A stretch of 64,000 nucleotides of DNA from Coptis chinensis (GCA_015680905.1 CM027381.1:13059501-13123500), one strand, 5' to 3'. Positions 45,435 through 57,110 are shown, numbered from the stretch's first letter. Made by a program: numbers and translations. Notes: generated from the sequence alone by a model not told the origin.

Positions 45435-46439
45435 AGTTTCGAGACAACTAATGGTTTTGTAGAATGTGGGGAGGCGAAGTTTGAAGAAAACCAACTAAAA
45501 CAACGGTGGTGGCGGTTTCCGGAGTTAGGTTGGTGGTGGTAATGGTTTAAAGAAGATTTTAGTTGGATTTGATTATCTTGGTGTGGGTGTAATTAGGTTT
45601 TTCTCTCTCTCTTTTTTTTTTTTTTATTTTGGTGTTTAAGGTTTGTTTTACCTTGATAACCGGCGGGATTGACTAAAAAAAGAAAGAAACCGTGTGTTTT
45701 TTTTTTTGAAGGAAGGAGACGCCGCAGACGCGTCGTCTTTTTGGGCCCAAGCCAGTTTTGAATTCGAAATTTTCTGATTTTTTCGCGCAATTTCAAACTC
45801 AATTTCCGCTTCAAGCATCGGCCCGATTTTGGCGAATGAGTTATGGAAATGATCAGTAGAGAATTTCCAATCCAATGATCCATAAAACACTCAATTTCAA
45901 CCATAGGTGACGTATAAAAGGGTGGAAAAATGCCTCGAAGTGCGTGTATAATGTAAGTTATGCGAACGAAGGAAATCTAAGTTTAGATTACGTCAACCCA
46001 ATTGAACAACAAGTAATGGGCCTAAGCAACACAAATGGAAAGTTCGAGCAATCCAGATGGAGAGACCGATTGCCCACCCCCAAACAAATTTTTAAACACA
46101 AAATTTGTTCTAACGCGGGTCGTTTAAAGTCAGATTCCCAAGACTTGTTGGATTGCTATTTCTATGATTAAGAATTTTTTTATTATTATTTTATTTATTT
46201 TTTTATTAGTTTATTATAAGAAAAACGAAAAACATTAAATACATAATTCACCCCTTAGAGGAACATGACTCAAAAACCGAGAAAACATGCAAAAGTGGAA
46301 AACGCGGAATTATGTTAACCGTGGACTTAGGATCCGTACTTATAGCCACACACTCCATAGGGAGGGCCCGGTTACCTGAATGGTGCACTTACCACTATAT
46401 GGAAGTGAAAGGAAGTACACCAATGACAAAGGTCAATCC
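45435..46439 (-). other. Noncoding module between integrase and ORF a
   Basis: No gene is seen. It contains the PPT-like tract 46074-46088, the repeat unit gtttaaagtcagattccc (46122-46139) and the module shared with elements 1, 2 and C (46240-46400), read on the minus strand as ggtaaccgggccctcc, ggagtgtgtggctataagtac. Here the gtaagt seen in the relatives is ataagt. Confidence 0.75.
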
Positions 46440-47426
46440 TCATAGATGTGGTCCCAGTAAAAGGATTTCCTCTACATCGGGACGTGGTTCGTGAAAATGT
46501 TTTAACCGTTGACCATTAACTTGAAAGGTATTGTTGTCATTTGGATTTACCAAGGTGATTGCCCCGTAAGGGGTGACTTCAGTAACCAGAAAAGGGCCAG
46601 ACCAACGGGTTTTTAGTTTTCTTGGGAAAATATGTAAACGGGAGTTGTAAAGCAAGACCTTTTGACCGACCACAAACTCTTTGCGCAAGATTTGCTTATC
46701 ATGAACACGTTTCATGTTAGCTTTATAATCCTTCGCGAGATCGTAAGAATCGCTACGGATTTCTTCAAGCTCATTCAATTGCAACTTGTGTTTGACACCT
46801 GCCTCATCAATATTGAAGTTAAGGCTTTTTATAGCCCACAGAGCACGGTGCTCTAATTCAACGGGCAAATGACATGGTTTCCCAAATACAAGTCTAAAGG
46901 GAGACATACCTATAGGAGTTTTGAAAGCAGTTCTATACGCCCATAAGGCATCCGATAGACACTTTGACCAGTCTTTCCTATCAGGGTTTACAGTTGTTTC
47001 TAAAATCTTTTTGATTTCTCTATTAGAAACTTCTACTTGTCCGCTAGTTTGTGGATGATAAGGAGTTGCTACTTTGTGTGTAACTCCATATTTTTTCACT
47101 AGGGATGCAACAACTCTGTTGCAAAAATGTGTTCCACCATCACTAATGATGGCTTTAGGAATGCCAAACCGGCGTAAAAATATATTCTTTAATAAAAATA
47201 CAACTGTCTTATGGTCATTGCTACGGCAAGCCAAGGCATCTATCCATTTAGACACGTAGTCCACGGCAACTAGAATATAAATGAAACCATGGGAAACAGG
47301 GAAAGGACCCATGAAATCAATGCCCCAAACGTCAAAAATTTCTACTATTAAGATTGGATTTAATGGCATCATATTACGTTTAAGGATTAAGCCCAAGTTG
47401 TTGGCAACGAATACACGCCTTTGCAA
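46440..47426 (-). CDS. Element 3 integrase core and C-terminal domain (intact ORF)
   Basis: A frame of 328 codons without lesions. The catalytic triad is Asp37 (WGIDFMGP), Asp96 (ISDGGTHF) and Glu132 (GQVEVSNRE), spacing D58D35E, as in Ty3/gypsy integrases. PYHPQTSGQ precedes the glutamate and [20 protein letters not shown] follows. The C-terminal part has [17 protein letters not shown], the GPY/F module. Integrase inserts the new DNA copy into the chromosome. In life it would be cleaved from a Gag-Pol polyprotein, so the ATG at 47426 is not a true start. The HHCC domain lies upstream in another frame. Confidence 0.93.
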   Translation of the reverse strand: MQRRVFVANNLGLILKRNMMPLNPILIVEIFDVWGIDFMGPFPVSHGFIYILVAVDYVSKWIDALACRSNDHKTVVFLLKNIFLRRFGIPKAIISDGGTHFCNRVVASLVKKYGVTHKVATPYHPQTSGQVEVSNREIKKILETTVNPDRKDWSKCLSDALWAYRTAFKTPIGMSPFRLVFGKPCHLPVELEHRALWAIKSLNFNIDEAGVKHKLQLNELEEIRSDSYDLAKDYKANMKRVHDKQILRKEFVVGQKVLLYNSRLHIFPRKLKTRWSGPFLVTEVTPYGAITLVNPNDNNTFQVNGQRLKHFHEPRPDVEEILLLGPHL

Positions 47427-47429
47427 TGC

Positions 47430-47785
47430 ACTTGGGCATCCTTAAAAGGGTAGGCCAATAAAATCCACATTGAAGCACTTTAAGCGGCTGTTTTCATCCC
47501 ACTAAAATGGCCACCACACTCTTTGTCATGGCAGAACGATAGAACTTCATTGTATTCCCAATCGGGAATACAACGACGAATAATCTGATCCGCACAATAC
47601 TTAAAAAGGTATGGCTCATCCCAAGAGTATAACTTAACTCGCCAAGAACTTTTACGCTCATTTCTTGACCAATTATAAGGCATAACATCAGCCGCTAAAT
47701 AATTTACAATGTCAAAGATACCATGGTGAAAAAATCGCATACTGATGCTCATCGGAAAAAAGTCCGGTATGGACTCGGGAATCAC
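47430..47785 (-). pseudogene. Integrase HHCC domain of element 3 (frameshifted)
   Basis: The frame 47785-47480 has RRCIPDWEYNEVLSFCHDKECGGHFSGMKTAA, which contains the HX3-4H half of the zinc-binding HHCC domain and its typical GGH. The cysteine pair should follow at about 47465-47400 (the cgacttgggc/tgcaaaggcgtg stretch) in another frame. A single shift separates it from the intact core. Confidence 0.82.
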
Positions 47786-47796
47786 TCGATCATCGT

Positions 47797-48260
47797 TTAT
47801 GAAGTCAAGCTAAGTGGTCGGCAACTACATTTTCGACCCTCTTTTGTCCTTTTTTTTCTAATGTGAACTCTTGCGGGGAGAAGGATCCAACGGATTAATC
47901 TCTGCTTAGCATCCTTCTTTGCAAGAAGGTACTTAATGGTCGCATGGTCCGTGTAAACTAAAGTTTTAGAACCAACCAAATAAGGACTAAACTTATCTAA
48001 AGCATAAATGACAGCTAAGAATTCTTTTTCTGTAGTTGAATAATTCCGTTGAGCATCGTTTAAGGTTTTACTAGCATAATAAATAACAGTGGACTTATCA
48101 TCTAGTTTTTGTCCCAAGACTGCACCAACTGCATAGTCACTAGCATCACACATGAGTTCGAAAGGTTTAGACCAATCGGGAGGTCTGATAATTGGTGCAG
48201 AGGTTAGGCGGCTTTTAAAGTTTCAAAAAGCCTGCATACAGTTAAAATTAAAATCAAAGA
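47797..48260 (-). pseudogene. Element 3 RNase H
   Basis: The frame 48153-47797 begins [18 protein letters not shown], the first catalytic Asp of Ty3/gypsy RNase [28 protein letters not shown] holds the catalytic glutamate region and [11 protein letters not shown] the next Asp. RLIRWILL is the end of the domain, after which the frame shifts. RNase H removes the RNA template and makes the PPT primer. Upstream, 48260-48154, the connection to reverse transcriptase is interrupted by stops. Confidence 0.9.
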
Positions 48261-49260
48261 TTGCATCTTTCAAAAGCAGATTAGTTAAAGGCCTAGCTAT
48301 TTTCGAGAAGTCTTTAATAAACCGCCTATAAAACCTCGCATGGCCTAGAAAGGTTTTTAATATCACGGACAAATCCGTGGTTTAGGTAGAGTCTCTATCT
48401 CATCTAGTTTGGCCTTATCTACTTCGATGCCATCACTAGATACAATGTGACCTAGTACTATGCCCTTTTTCACCATGAAATGACACTTTTCCCAGTTTAA
48501 AACGAGGCTCTTTTCTTCACACCGTGTCAAAACCTTAGACAAAGTTAGACAAACGATCAGAAGGAGTCTCCATAGATAGAAAAATCATCCATGAAAACTT
48601 CCATAAAGCTTCTACCATGTCACTAAATATATGAAGCATACACCACCGGAAGGTTCCAAGAGCATTACAAAGGCCAAAAGGCATTCGCTTATAGGCATAC
48701 GCTCCAAAGGGACATGTGAAGGTAGTCTTTTCTTGGTCATCAATATCAATAATAATCTGAAAATAGCCCTCGAGTAGCCATCCGTAAAAAACAATAAAAA
48801 GCATGACCAGCTAGGAGTTCGAGCATTTGATCTATAAAAGGTAAAGGAAAGTGATCCTTTCGTGTCATAGCATTTAAACGCCTGTCAAATCAATACAGAT
48901 CCTCCATTTCATAGGACCTTGTGTGACAACATAGTCACCCTTTCCGCTTCACGCACCATGGTAACTCCCCGATTTCTTAGGAACTACATGAATGGGGCTT
49001 ACCCATTCGCTATCGAGATTGGGTATATGATACCCACATCGAAAGTAATCCTAAAACTTCTTCCCTAACCACCTCTTTCATGGTCGGGTTCAAGCGTCCG
49101 AGGTTCGCAAGAAGTTTTCGCCTTATCCTCCAAATGGATAATGATGAGTGCAAATATTAGGGTCAATTCCCTTAATGTCGGCTAGGGACCAACCAATCGT
49201 AGACCGATGTTCCCCAATCACCCGGATTAAACGCGGTCTCTTCATTCTTGATAACGAGAA
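48261..49260 (-). pseudogene. Element 3 reverse transcriptase (frameshifted)
   Basis: RICID (about 48895) marks the fingers. The frame 48804-48535 has FQIIIDIDDQEKTTFTCPFGAYAYKRMPFGLCNA, the palm. The active site FMDDFS is intact (48578-48595) but one frame away from MPFGLCNA. Further shifts lie at 48350-48380 and 48870-48990. The assignment to Ty3/gypsy rests on PFGLCNA and FMDDFS. The copy cannot make enzyme. Confidence 0.9.
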
Positions 49261-49290
49261 GATATAATTACCGGATGACTACCATCCGGA

Positions 49291-50060
49291 TCAAGTTGAA
49301 TATATTTTAACTCTCGGGGGAAGAGGTTTAAGCACTGGGGTGGAAGGAAAATCAATAGATGTTTCGTCGGGGTCCTCATTTTGTATAATGAATACTTGCT
49401 TAGGTAGCAAGTCTTCATACTCAATATGTGGAGCAACCGAAGGGTCTACAATTGGTGTGGACTCAAGGATGGTGTTGACTTCCTCTAAGTAGGAGTCATT
49501 TACAAAATCTGAAATTCCAAAAGAAAGGAATTTGTACATATTGTTTTCGGGAAACGTGTTGTTAAAATAATCTTGAACTAAACTCTCGATCATGCTAACC
49601 TCCCCATCTATAGACGAATCTGGTAATTGTTTCATCATTTTAAAAACATTTACCTCAACTGTAAGATGGCCAAAAGATAAGGACATCTTACCATCGCGGC
49701 AATTTATAAGTGCGTTGGCAGTTGCCAAGAAGGGGCGCCCTAAGATGATCGGTACAGAGTCGTTGGCGACTTCTGTATCGAGGATAACAAAATCAGCAGG
49801 ATAGTAAAAATCATGAACCTTAACAAGGACGTTTTCCACTACACCCTTTGGATACTTAATTGACTTGTCCGCTAATTGCAACGTTATTTTTGTAGGTTGC
49901 ATTTCCTATAGACCTATTTGTTTATACAAATAATATGGGAGTAAGTTAACACTTCCCCTGTGTCTAATAACGCGTCGCCGCGGTGGGAATCTCCTAAGGT
50001 GCATTTTACAACGATGGGGATCTAATTGTGGTCCTTGTACTTAACAATTCCATTATTTTC
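49291..50060 (-). pseudogene. Element 3 aspartic protease
   Basis: The catalytic site reads ALLDTG (Asp codon 49962-49964) and then shifts by one base. The frame 49902-49291 (203 codons) is open and contains MQPTKITLQLADKSIKYPKG, DFVILDTEVANDSVPIILGRPFLATANALI and a long acidic linker (EEVNTILESTPIVDP, IEYEDLLPKQVFIIQNEDPDE) that leads into reverse transcriptase. This linker differs completely from the extension found at the same place in elements 1 and 2. Confidence 0.87.
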
Positions 50061-52096
50061 GGATAAAGTTGGGAATTGTTCAGCTTAAAAGGCGCCTTTA
50101 GGTATGTTGGTCTTACGCCTAGTAGTGCACAACTCTTTAAAAACTTAGCGTGGTTAGGGAGCTTTTAATAGCTTCGAGAAAAAGAAAGTTTATTGTTAGA
50201 TTCTTGAAAACGCGTTCCTAATCTCCTCAAAGTTTGTATCCCCGGTTAGCATGGCTAACTTCGAGGGAATGGTGGTTTAAGCTCTATATTTAGCGTATGG
50301 CTCCGACTTGATGTGTTACCTTGGCTTCTGTTTCTTAGTTTGTTGTTTAACCGCACCTCTACAGTGGTAGGCTCATCGGTTTCTACTTCGTATCTAGTTC
50401 GATATCCGTGTAGGAGTATCATGGGGTAACTATAGGCATAGTTACTTTGTTATCAACCACTCTTCCAGAACGGAGAGTGGTGATGGCATTCAGGTCACCT
50501 ACTATTGTCGTTTTCGTACTAGTATTACCGTTTACCTCAAAGGCTGTGTTTGTTGTTTTAGGGTTGGGTATCGCTTGTCCTGGAAACACGCCTTTTGGTT
50601 TGGCTTTCTCTTAGGCTAACTGTTGTATGCCTTGATTTATGGATTGTAAGATCTGTTGGTCTGACTGAGTCATTGATTGGAAAAGTTGTTGGATAACCTG
50701 TATAAAGGCGTCTATACGATCTGGATGTGATGGTGTAGTAGTCACAGGTGGTGCGACTGGAACTATCTCACGTTGATTATTTATGGGTGGGTTGTGATAG
50801 TTACTATTGTTAACCGAACGATACCTCTATTGGTATTATAACTATTATAATTACCCCAACCTTGTGCTAAACCTTGTCGGGTTGGCGCTTTGGTTGTTAT
50901 AATTATTATAATTTCCCCGACTTAGTCCCCGGCCTTGCCTAGGTGGAGCTTGATTATAGTTGTTAAACGCTTGCCTAACATTTTGGTTATTAGACCTGGA
51001 GGTGAAACTTGTTGATTGTTTTGCCAACTAAAGTTGGGATGTTGTCTCCATGGGGCATTAGGAATAGGATAGTTATTAATGGAGTACACATTATCTTGCT
51101 CTAATTGTTGTTGTTCATAGGCAAAATGACAATAAGAGTCGTGGTGCTCGAGGACTCAAAACAGACATTACATGGGTTGGAGTTAACATTCATGATGGGG
51201 TAGGCTTTTGTTGCATAGAAATAGCCTCAACCTTTTAGTTAGAGATTCGATTAAATTTTTAAGTTCTAGATCGGTTTCATCTCAAACATACCGCTCTTTA
51301 ACTGTTGAAGAAGAACTAACAAAGCGGGGGATATCATCACTACCCCCAATTGTTATTACGCTTAGTTTGATCTTCTAAAAATTTGTAAGCCTCCTCGGCT
51401 CCTTTACTTAGGAAACTACCCCATTCATTATGTCAAGGACTTCTTTATGGTGATGTTGAAGTCCTTTGAAAAAAGGCACGAACTAACGTGTTTTGCTAGG
51501 TTATGGTGTGGACACTCAATAAGCAGATCGGTGAACGATTCCAAGCCTCGAAAATGATTCATGAGGATTTTGTCGGAAAAAATGAATCTTGGAAAGCATC
51601 TCATCCGTCTTTAGGGGTGGGTAAAAATGTTCCATAAACAGTTGAACGAGTTTAGCCCACGAGTCCACAGAGTTAGGGCCAGGCGGTTAACCAAGATGTC
51701 TTTTTTTATCGGCTAAGGTGAAGGGAAATACCCTCGGTTTAATTTGTTCCGCATCAACCGTAGGATGATGGAATGTTGTAAGGACTTGTTCAATCCTACA
51801 CGATGTTTGGTAAGGTTTTTCATGGTCTAAACCATGGAAAACGGGTAACAAATTAAATTTGTTTGGGGAATTCAAAATCCCCAATCGGGTCCTAGAGAAC
51901 GATGCAAGATTTAGGGCTATCGCTCAAGGCTTTGTAAAAGTCGAGAGAGAGTCTCTCTTTCTTCAACCATTATGTCCAGTGGTTGGTGGAATAGTAGCTA
52001 GAGGTGTAGTGATAGGTATACTCGATAGATTTGTTTGTTGACGCGTTGACGGTTAATTACGCTCGGTGTTTTTCTCCGACCGGACCTTAATCTCAT
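50061..52096 (-). pseudogene. Element 3 gag (heavily frameshifted)
   Basis: The family start is ATG at 52096, reading MRLRSGRRKTPSVINRQRV. A second ATG at 51970 starts VEERE. The frame 51884-51687 has FNLLPVFHGLDHEKPYQ and IEQVLTTFHHPTVDAEQIKPRVFPFTL. The knuckle region near 51165 reads CNVC and then loses its pattern. The N/Y/Q-rich part (50800-51000) and the VTMPIVTP-like part (about 50430) are recognisable. Small indels are much denser here than in integrase 5 kb away. Confidence 0.83.
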
Positions 52097-52660
52097 GCAA
52101 GTCTAAGTCTAAACACGACAACAATCCAAACAATCTTGATATATTAGTATGAACCTCTAATTGGATATCGCGAGGTATGGAAGAAAGGAATACCTGATAA
52201 GCGTCCTTGCTTCACTTATGAATAGCATCTTGTTTACACGTGTTCGATGTAAATAACAAGTTAGAACACTTGAAAAACTAAAAAATCGGGTTTGAAACAA
52301 ACCCGTAGAAATCCGGAAAATTTGCTTTAGCGCCATGCACTCGCATAGAGGCGCGGTCGCTCCGTGTAACTTGAAATTCTAGTGTTTTAGAGTCGTCGCT
52401 CCGGTCGCGGGTCGTCGTGTTCCAAATAACTTAGTATGGTCCACGCTCGTATGGGGCGGTCGCTCCATGTTCCGGTATAGGCGCGGTGTGCTCCCTTATA
52501 AAGCGATGGCTCGATGTAATTTTGTCGAATTTTTCAACGCTGAAACGGATAACCACAAAAGATGAATCAAACGAGGGTGGGTGGGGTTTAATAGGACTTA
52601 AAATGACTAATTCTACTATGATAACAATGCTAAAGTGCAACTAAGATGGCAATGGTACCA
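52097..52660 (-). promoter_or_regulatory. Element 3 5' leader and diverged primer-binding site
   Basis: Read leftward from 52660 the primer site is TGGTACCATTGCC. Two changes break the leading TGGCGCCG, while the TTGCC at positions 9-13 fits tRNA-Asp better than in the other copies. The GC-rich leader stretch lies at about 52330-52480 (gcggtcgctcc, ggtcgcgggtcgtcg). Confidence 0.75.
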
Positions 52661-52662
52661 TT

Positions 52663-54145
52663 TGATAAAACATAAAATTGAATAGTTTACCTCTGAAATG
52701 AGCGATGAACTCAAAACGTAAGTAAACTAAAACTATCTTATGAGCCTATATGTTTATCAAAGTTTCTACTCTCAATTCTATCGAAATAGAGTGGAGTAAC
52801 AAATTGTTCCACTCCTACTGCTCTAGCATGGAATGTTTTTCTAATTCTAATTAGTGGGTCTTAAGTCTAATGTTTTTCACGAATTTATACTCACGATACC
52901 TATATGAATTTGATTATGTTGAATTTAACTCACTGAATGCTATGGAAATATGATTGTTTTAATCTAGATAAAGGATTAGAGGGAATTGAATCCACCTCGA
53001 ATCCAACTTAATAACCTAGCATAGATTCTTGTATCTCGATTCTTATGTTCTTACGGCAAGAAATTCGAAGTTCTAATCCCTAGTGTTCATGGCATTTCTA
53101 CCGAATACTAACTAGCATGTGAGGTCGTCCACCCATTCTCATGGCGAATCACCTACCTTCTAGATTGGAATAGATTCTACAATGCTTCTACACTATACCA
53201 CTAAGTTTTCATCAAAGGCTTCATCAACCCCTCTAATGGAGGTTTTAGCCTTGAGTCATCAAACCATCATTTCCCATTGAATTATAACTACATATCATAT
53301 TAAAATTCTAACTTAACTAAATTAACTAACAATGTTTCAATCTACTTAAACTATGAAATGATAATCAACAAGAATTAAAACTAGATCTATAAATCGAGAT
53401 GACAAAAAATCAAATTGACAAAATAACTATTTTATTTATCTACTCAATCAAGAACAATGATTCAAAAAACTTAATCTAAAACAAGAATTGAAAATGGAAT
53501 TAAAACTTAATTAATCTACTGAAAACTAGATCTAGAATTATCTATATTGTTTTAGGTCTAACTAGCTACCATTAACAAAGAGCTAAGCTTTGGTTTTTAT
53601 ACTTTCAAATCCAAAAATCGTGCATGGGCTTGGAGCCATGTTTTGGGCCAGAGAATCAGGCCCAAAACCCAATACTTTCAGTCCAAAAAGGCCTCTTCAG
53701 CTTTAGTTGGCTTCAACAGACTTTTCGTCCACTTTTGTTCCTCTGATTGGATCAAGGCTTAGACCATTGGAAAGCTCTTTCCGAGTCGGTCGTTTTGACA
53801 TAAGGTAGGCCCAATTCCAAGGTCTGAGTCCAAAGATATGGTCTTCGGAAGTTCTGTTGACTTTGTGCATTGTTTCTGCCCGCGTGGACCTTGACTCTTC
53901 ATCTTTTGATCGGGCTTTACAGAGGCTTTGTCTTCTTGAATCTTGGCCTTTAATCACAGAACTCCTTAGCAACCGACCTTTGCTCCTTTATCTCGCTAAA
54001 GTGGCACATTTACACACATAATGGACTTTTACCTGAAATGCATAAAAAACACGTATCGAGTATTAACTTTTAATTATTACTCACATAATTGGTTCTAAAA
54101 GTATGACATTAACGGGGTTAAAACTACAGTTTTGGGCTCTTATCA
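52663..54145 (-). repeat. Element 3 5' LTR
   Basis: A 1483-bp LTR, tgataaaac... to ...gggctcttatca. The TATA box on the minus strand is tataaaaacc (53592-53601). It is followed by TATAC, the right copy of the target duplication. Confidence 0.93.
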
Positions 54146-54150
54146 TATAC

Positions 54151-54786
54151 CTTAAGGAACCAAACTATCTGCATGGTATACTAACATATAATCCTTAGTC
54201 CTTTTCGGTACTTTAGTATATGTTTTACCGCAGATCCGTGCCTTGTCCCGGGTTCTTCCGATATCGCTAACCATGCCAACGGTAAAGTAGATGTCTAGCT
54301 TCGTGCATAGCATGATATGCATTATTAAACTTCCTACAGCCAAGCATAAGGGAACCGCCATGTCCTCTATCTCTTTTGGTGTCTTGGGACACATATCCTT
54401 TGATAGAGGAACTCCATGCCTGGAAGGCAAAAACCTTTCTTGGAGTTTTGCATGTTAGAACGAGTCAACACAGTATCAATATAGGTAGCCTGAGATAAGC
54501 ACAACATCCTTTTCTTATGACCTCTTATAATTTTGATCCCAAGGACGGATCCGCTTCTCCCGGAGAGTCCTCCATATCAAATAGTTTGATAACCATACCC
54601 TTATGTTTGTCAACACTTTCACATTGTTTCCAATGAGTAAGAAGTCATCTACATAAAGCACAAGAATTACCACTATGTTTCCATCAAATTTCTTGTACAA
54701 AATAAGATGCTCTTGACCTTTTCAATGAATCCTTCGTTGCTCCATATAGATGGTTTCCTCAAGACTTCCATTAAGGAATGATAATG
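54151..54786 (-). pseudogene. Copia reverse transcriptase, C-terminal part (broken)
   Basis: At the right edge FLNGSLEETIYME is the start of the copia palm, followed at once by YKKFDGNIVVILVLYVDDFLLIGN; about 70 residues between them are deleted. YVDD is the active site. Next come RHGVPLSKDMCPKTPKEIEDM, AVGSLIMHIMLCTKLDI and KRTKDYMLVYHADSLVP, the end of reverse transcriptase that leads into RNase H. The RNase H is at 38732-39219, beyond element 3. The 5' part of the copia element is missing, and at 54787 the sequence joins gypsy integrase. Confidence 0.87.
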
Positions 54787-54788
54787 CA

Positions 54789-55575
54789 TCACCCGAATTC
54801 CCGCTCATTTGCTAAGGTTATAATTGAGGCTTTGATGGCTCCATAGAGCACGGTGCTCAAGTTCAACCGCAGATGACAAGGTTTTCCAAAAACGAGGCGA
54901 TATGGAGACATCCCTATAGGTGTCTTAAAAGTCGTTCTTGTATGCCCACAAGGCATCGATAATCGTAGAGACCAGCCTTTCCTAGATGGATTGACAGCTT
55001 TTCCAAAATAGATTTGATTTCGATTAGAGACTTCTACTCTGACCATCGGTTTCGAGGATGATAATGGAGTTGCCACTTTGTGTGACTCCATATTTCTTTA
55101 CTAATGATTCAAAATTTTATTGCAGAAAATGTTTTCCCCGCCACTAATTATAGCTTTTGGTACACCAAATCGAGAAAAATATTTTCTTTACTTAACAAAA
55201 CGACCGCTTTATGATCGTTAGACGACATGCTAATGCCTCAATCCATTTTGACACATAGTCAACTCTTCTAAAGTATGTATAGGAAGCCATGAGAATTTGG
55301 AAATGGACCCATGAAGTCGATGCCCCATACATCAAAGATTTCCATAATTAGAATGGGATTTAAGGGCATCATATTGCGCGTTGAGTAATGCGACCTAATC
55401 TAACTGGCAAATGATTGTATGCTTTGTAATGCTCATGTGCATCTCTAAACAAGTTGTTGGCAATAAAACCACATTGTAGAACCTTGGCCGCAGCTTTTCT
55501 TACCACTAAAATGACCACCACAAGATTGTTCATGGCGTAAGGATAACACATCGTTGTGTTCCCACCGGAATGCAA
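54789..55575 (-). pseudogene. Element D integrase (truncated, active-site mutant)
   Basis: The frame 55575-55369 covers the HHCC end and VLQCGF. The core reads [10 protein letters not shown] (first Asp kept, about 55310) and IISGGEN, where element 3 has IISDGGTHF, so the second catalytic Asp is Gly. Frame 55091-54789 has VRVEVSNRN (Glu kept) and [24 protein letters not shown]. The C-terminal domain is missing because the copia sequence begins at 54786. Confidence 0.87.
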
Positions 55576-55799
55576 CTACGGATTAGTTAGTTTGAACAAT
55601 GCTTGAATAGGTAGGGATCATCCTAAATAGAATTTCATAGTGGATAAAAAACTTTTTCCCGTCATTACAAGACCAAGATAAAAGGACTTCCCTCAGAACT
55701 AAAGTAATTTACTATGTTCTGCGTACCAAGGGACGAAAAATAGAGTACAAGTGTTCATCCGGAAAGGAATCACGATAGGTTCGGTGATCGAAGATCAAC

Positions 55800-56290
55800 A
55801 ACATCGACAAGTCTTGATAAATAGTCTGCAACCACATTTTCGCTTACCTTTTTATCTCTAATTTCGAGAGTAAACTCTTGCAAAAAGGAGAATCCATCGG
55901 ATCAACCTTTGTTTTGCATCTTTTTTCGCTAATAGATAACGGCGCCACATGGTCGTGTAGACAATAGTTGGAGAACCCACTAGGTAAGGACAAAACTTAT
56001 CTAATGCATATACAATGGCGAAAACTCTTTCTCGATGGTGGTATAGTTACATTGAGCTTCATTAAGGGTTTTAATCGCATAGTAAATGACAACTCGGCTT
56101 ATCTTCTCGGCGCTGCCTAAGTACGACTCTATATAGCATAGTCGCCACACATTAATTCAAAAGGTTTAGACCAATCGTGGTTGAATTATGGAGCGTAGTT
56201 AATGCGGTTTTTAATATCTCAAAGGCTTGTTTGCAACTGAAACCGAAATAAAAAAACGACATCTTTAAGCAGGGAGATTGGTTAAAGGTC
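55800..56290 (-). pseudogene. Element D RNase H (degraded)
   Basis: By position and by alignment with 47797-48260 of element 3, this stretch corresponds to RNase H. The blocks for the alanine-rich start (about 56140), the NYTTIEKE-like part (about 56030) and the YT.DHV-like part (about 55950) are seen in several frames. No frame of useful length remains. Confidence 0.7.
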
Positions 56291-57110
56291 TAGCAACCTT
56301 TGAGAAATCTTGAATAAATCTCCTATAGAAACCTCAAGGTGGTCCTAAGAATGCTTGGCGAATGTCTCGAATCGCTTTTGGTATAGGAAGTGAAGCAATT
56401 TTTTTCTATCTTAGCTTTGTCGACTTCGATTCGGCCCTTTGAAACGATGTGTCCTAAAACTATTCCTTTAGTAATCATGAAATGACATTTTTCTCAATTA
56501 AGAACAAGGTTTTTCTCTTCACAACGTAAAGACCTTTTCAAGATTTGATAGACAGACTATCGAAAAGAATCTCCATAAATTGAGAAGTCGCCCATGAATA
56601 CTTCCATAAACCGCTCAACCATATCATTGAAAATATATGAAGCATGCAGCAATTGAGTACTGTGTGCATTGCAAAGGCCGAAAAGGCATTCGCCTATATG
56701 CAAATGTACCAAATGGACAGTGAACGCTTGTCTTTTCTTGATCGCCAGGGTCTATGACTATCCGAAATAACCTGAATAACCATCAAGAAAAAACAATAAT
56801 AGGCATGACCGGCTAACGCTCGAGCATCCGATCGATGAATGGAAGTGGAAAGTGATCCTTACGAGTGACGGCATTAAGTTTGCGATAGTCAATGCATATT
56901 CGCCATTTTATCGGGATACGAGTGGAAATGCATTCATCTTTATCATTTCGCATAACCGAATGCCGATTTCTTTGAACTACGCGGTACAGACTCACCCAAA
57001 CACTATCGAGATAGGGTAAATAATACCCGCGATCTAGTAATTTTAACACTTCCTCTGGACCACATCTTTCATGGTAGGGTTTAGGCGCTTAATACTGTGG
57101 TTCACGCGGA
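56291..57110 (-). pseudogene. Element D reverse transcriptase (active-site mutant)
   Basis: The frame 57049-56813 contains WRICIDYRKLNAVTRKDHF, PLPFIDRMLER, the fingers of a Ty3/gypsy reverse transcriptase. The active site at 56581-56598 reads FMGDFS, where relatives have FMDDFS, so the first catalytic Asp of the pair is Gly. Further frameshifts break the domain between these points. Confidence 0.87.

Larger units (their letters stand above)
39225..54145 (-). mobile_element. Element 3: complete Athila-like retrotransposon with pol
   Basis: A 14,921-bp element read leftward: 5' LTR, primer-binding site, leader, gag, protease, reverse transcriptase, RNase H, integrase, noncoding module, ORF a, ORF b, 3' noncoding DNA, PPT and 3' LTR. 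The target duplication TATAC lies at 39220-39224 and 54146-54150. It sits between the reverse transcriptase and RNase H of a copia element in the same orientation. The LTRs are about 95% alike by eye. Integrase is fully open, but gag, protease and reverse transcriptase carry frameshifts. Confidence 0.94.

Noticed and set aside
45905-45918. TATA box tataaaag near the start of ORF a
   Set aside because: It is on the plus strand, opposite to ORF a, and the minus-strand reading is not a good TATA box.
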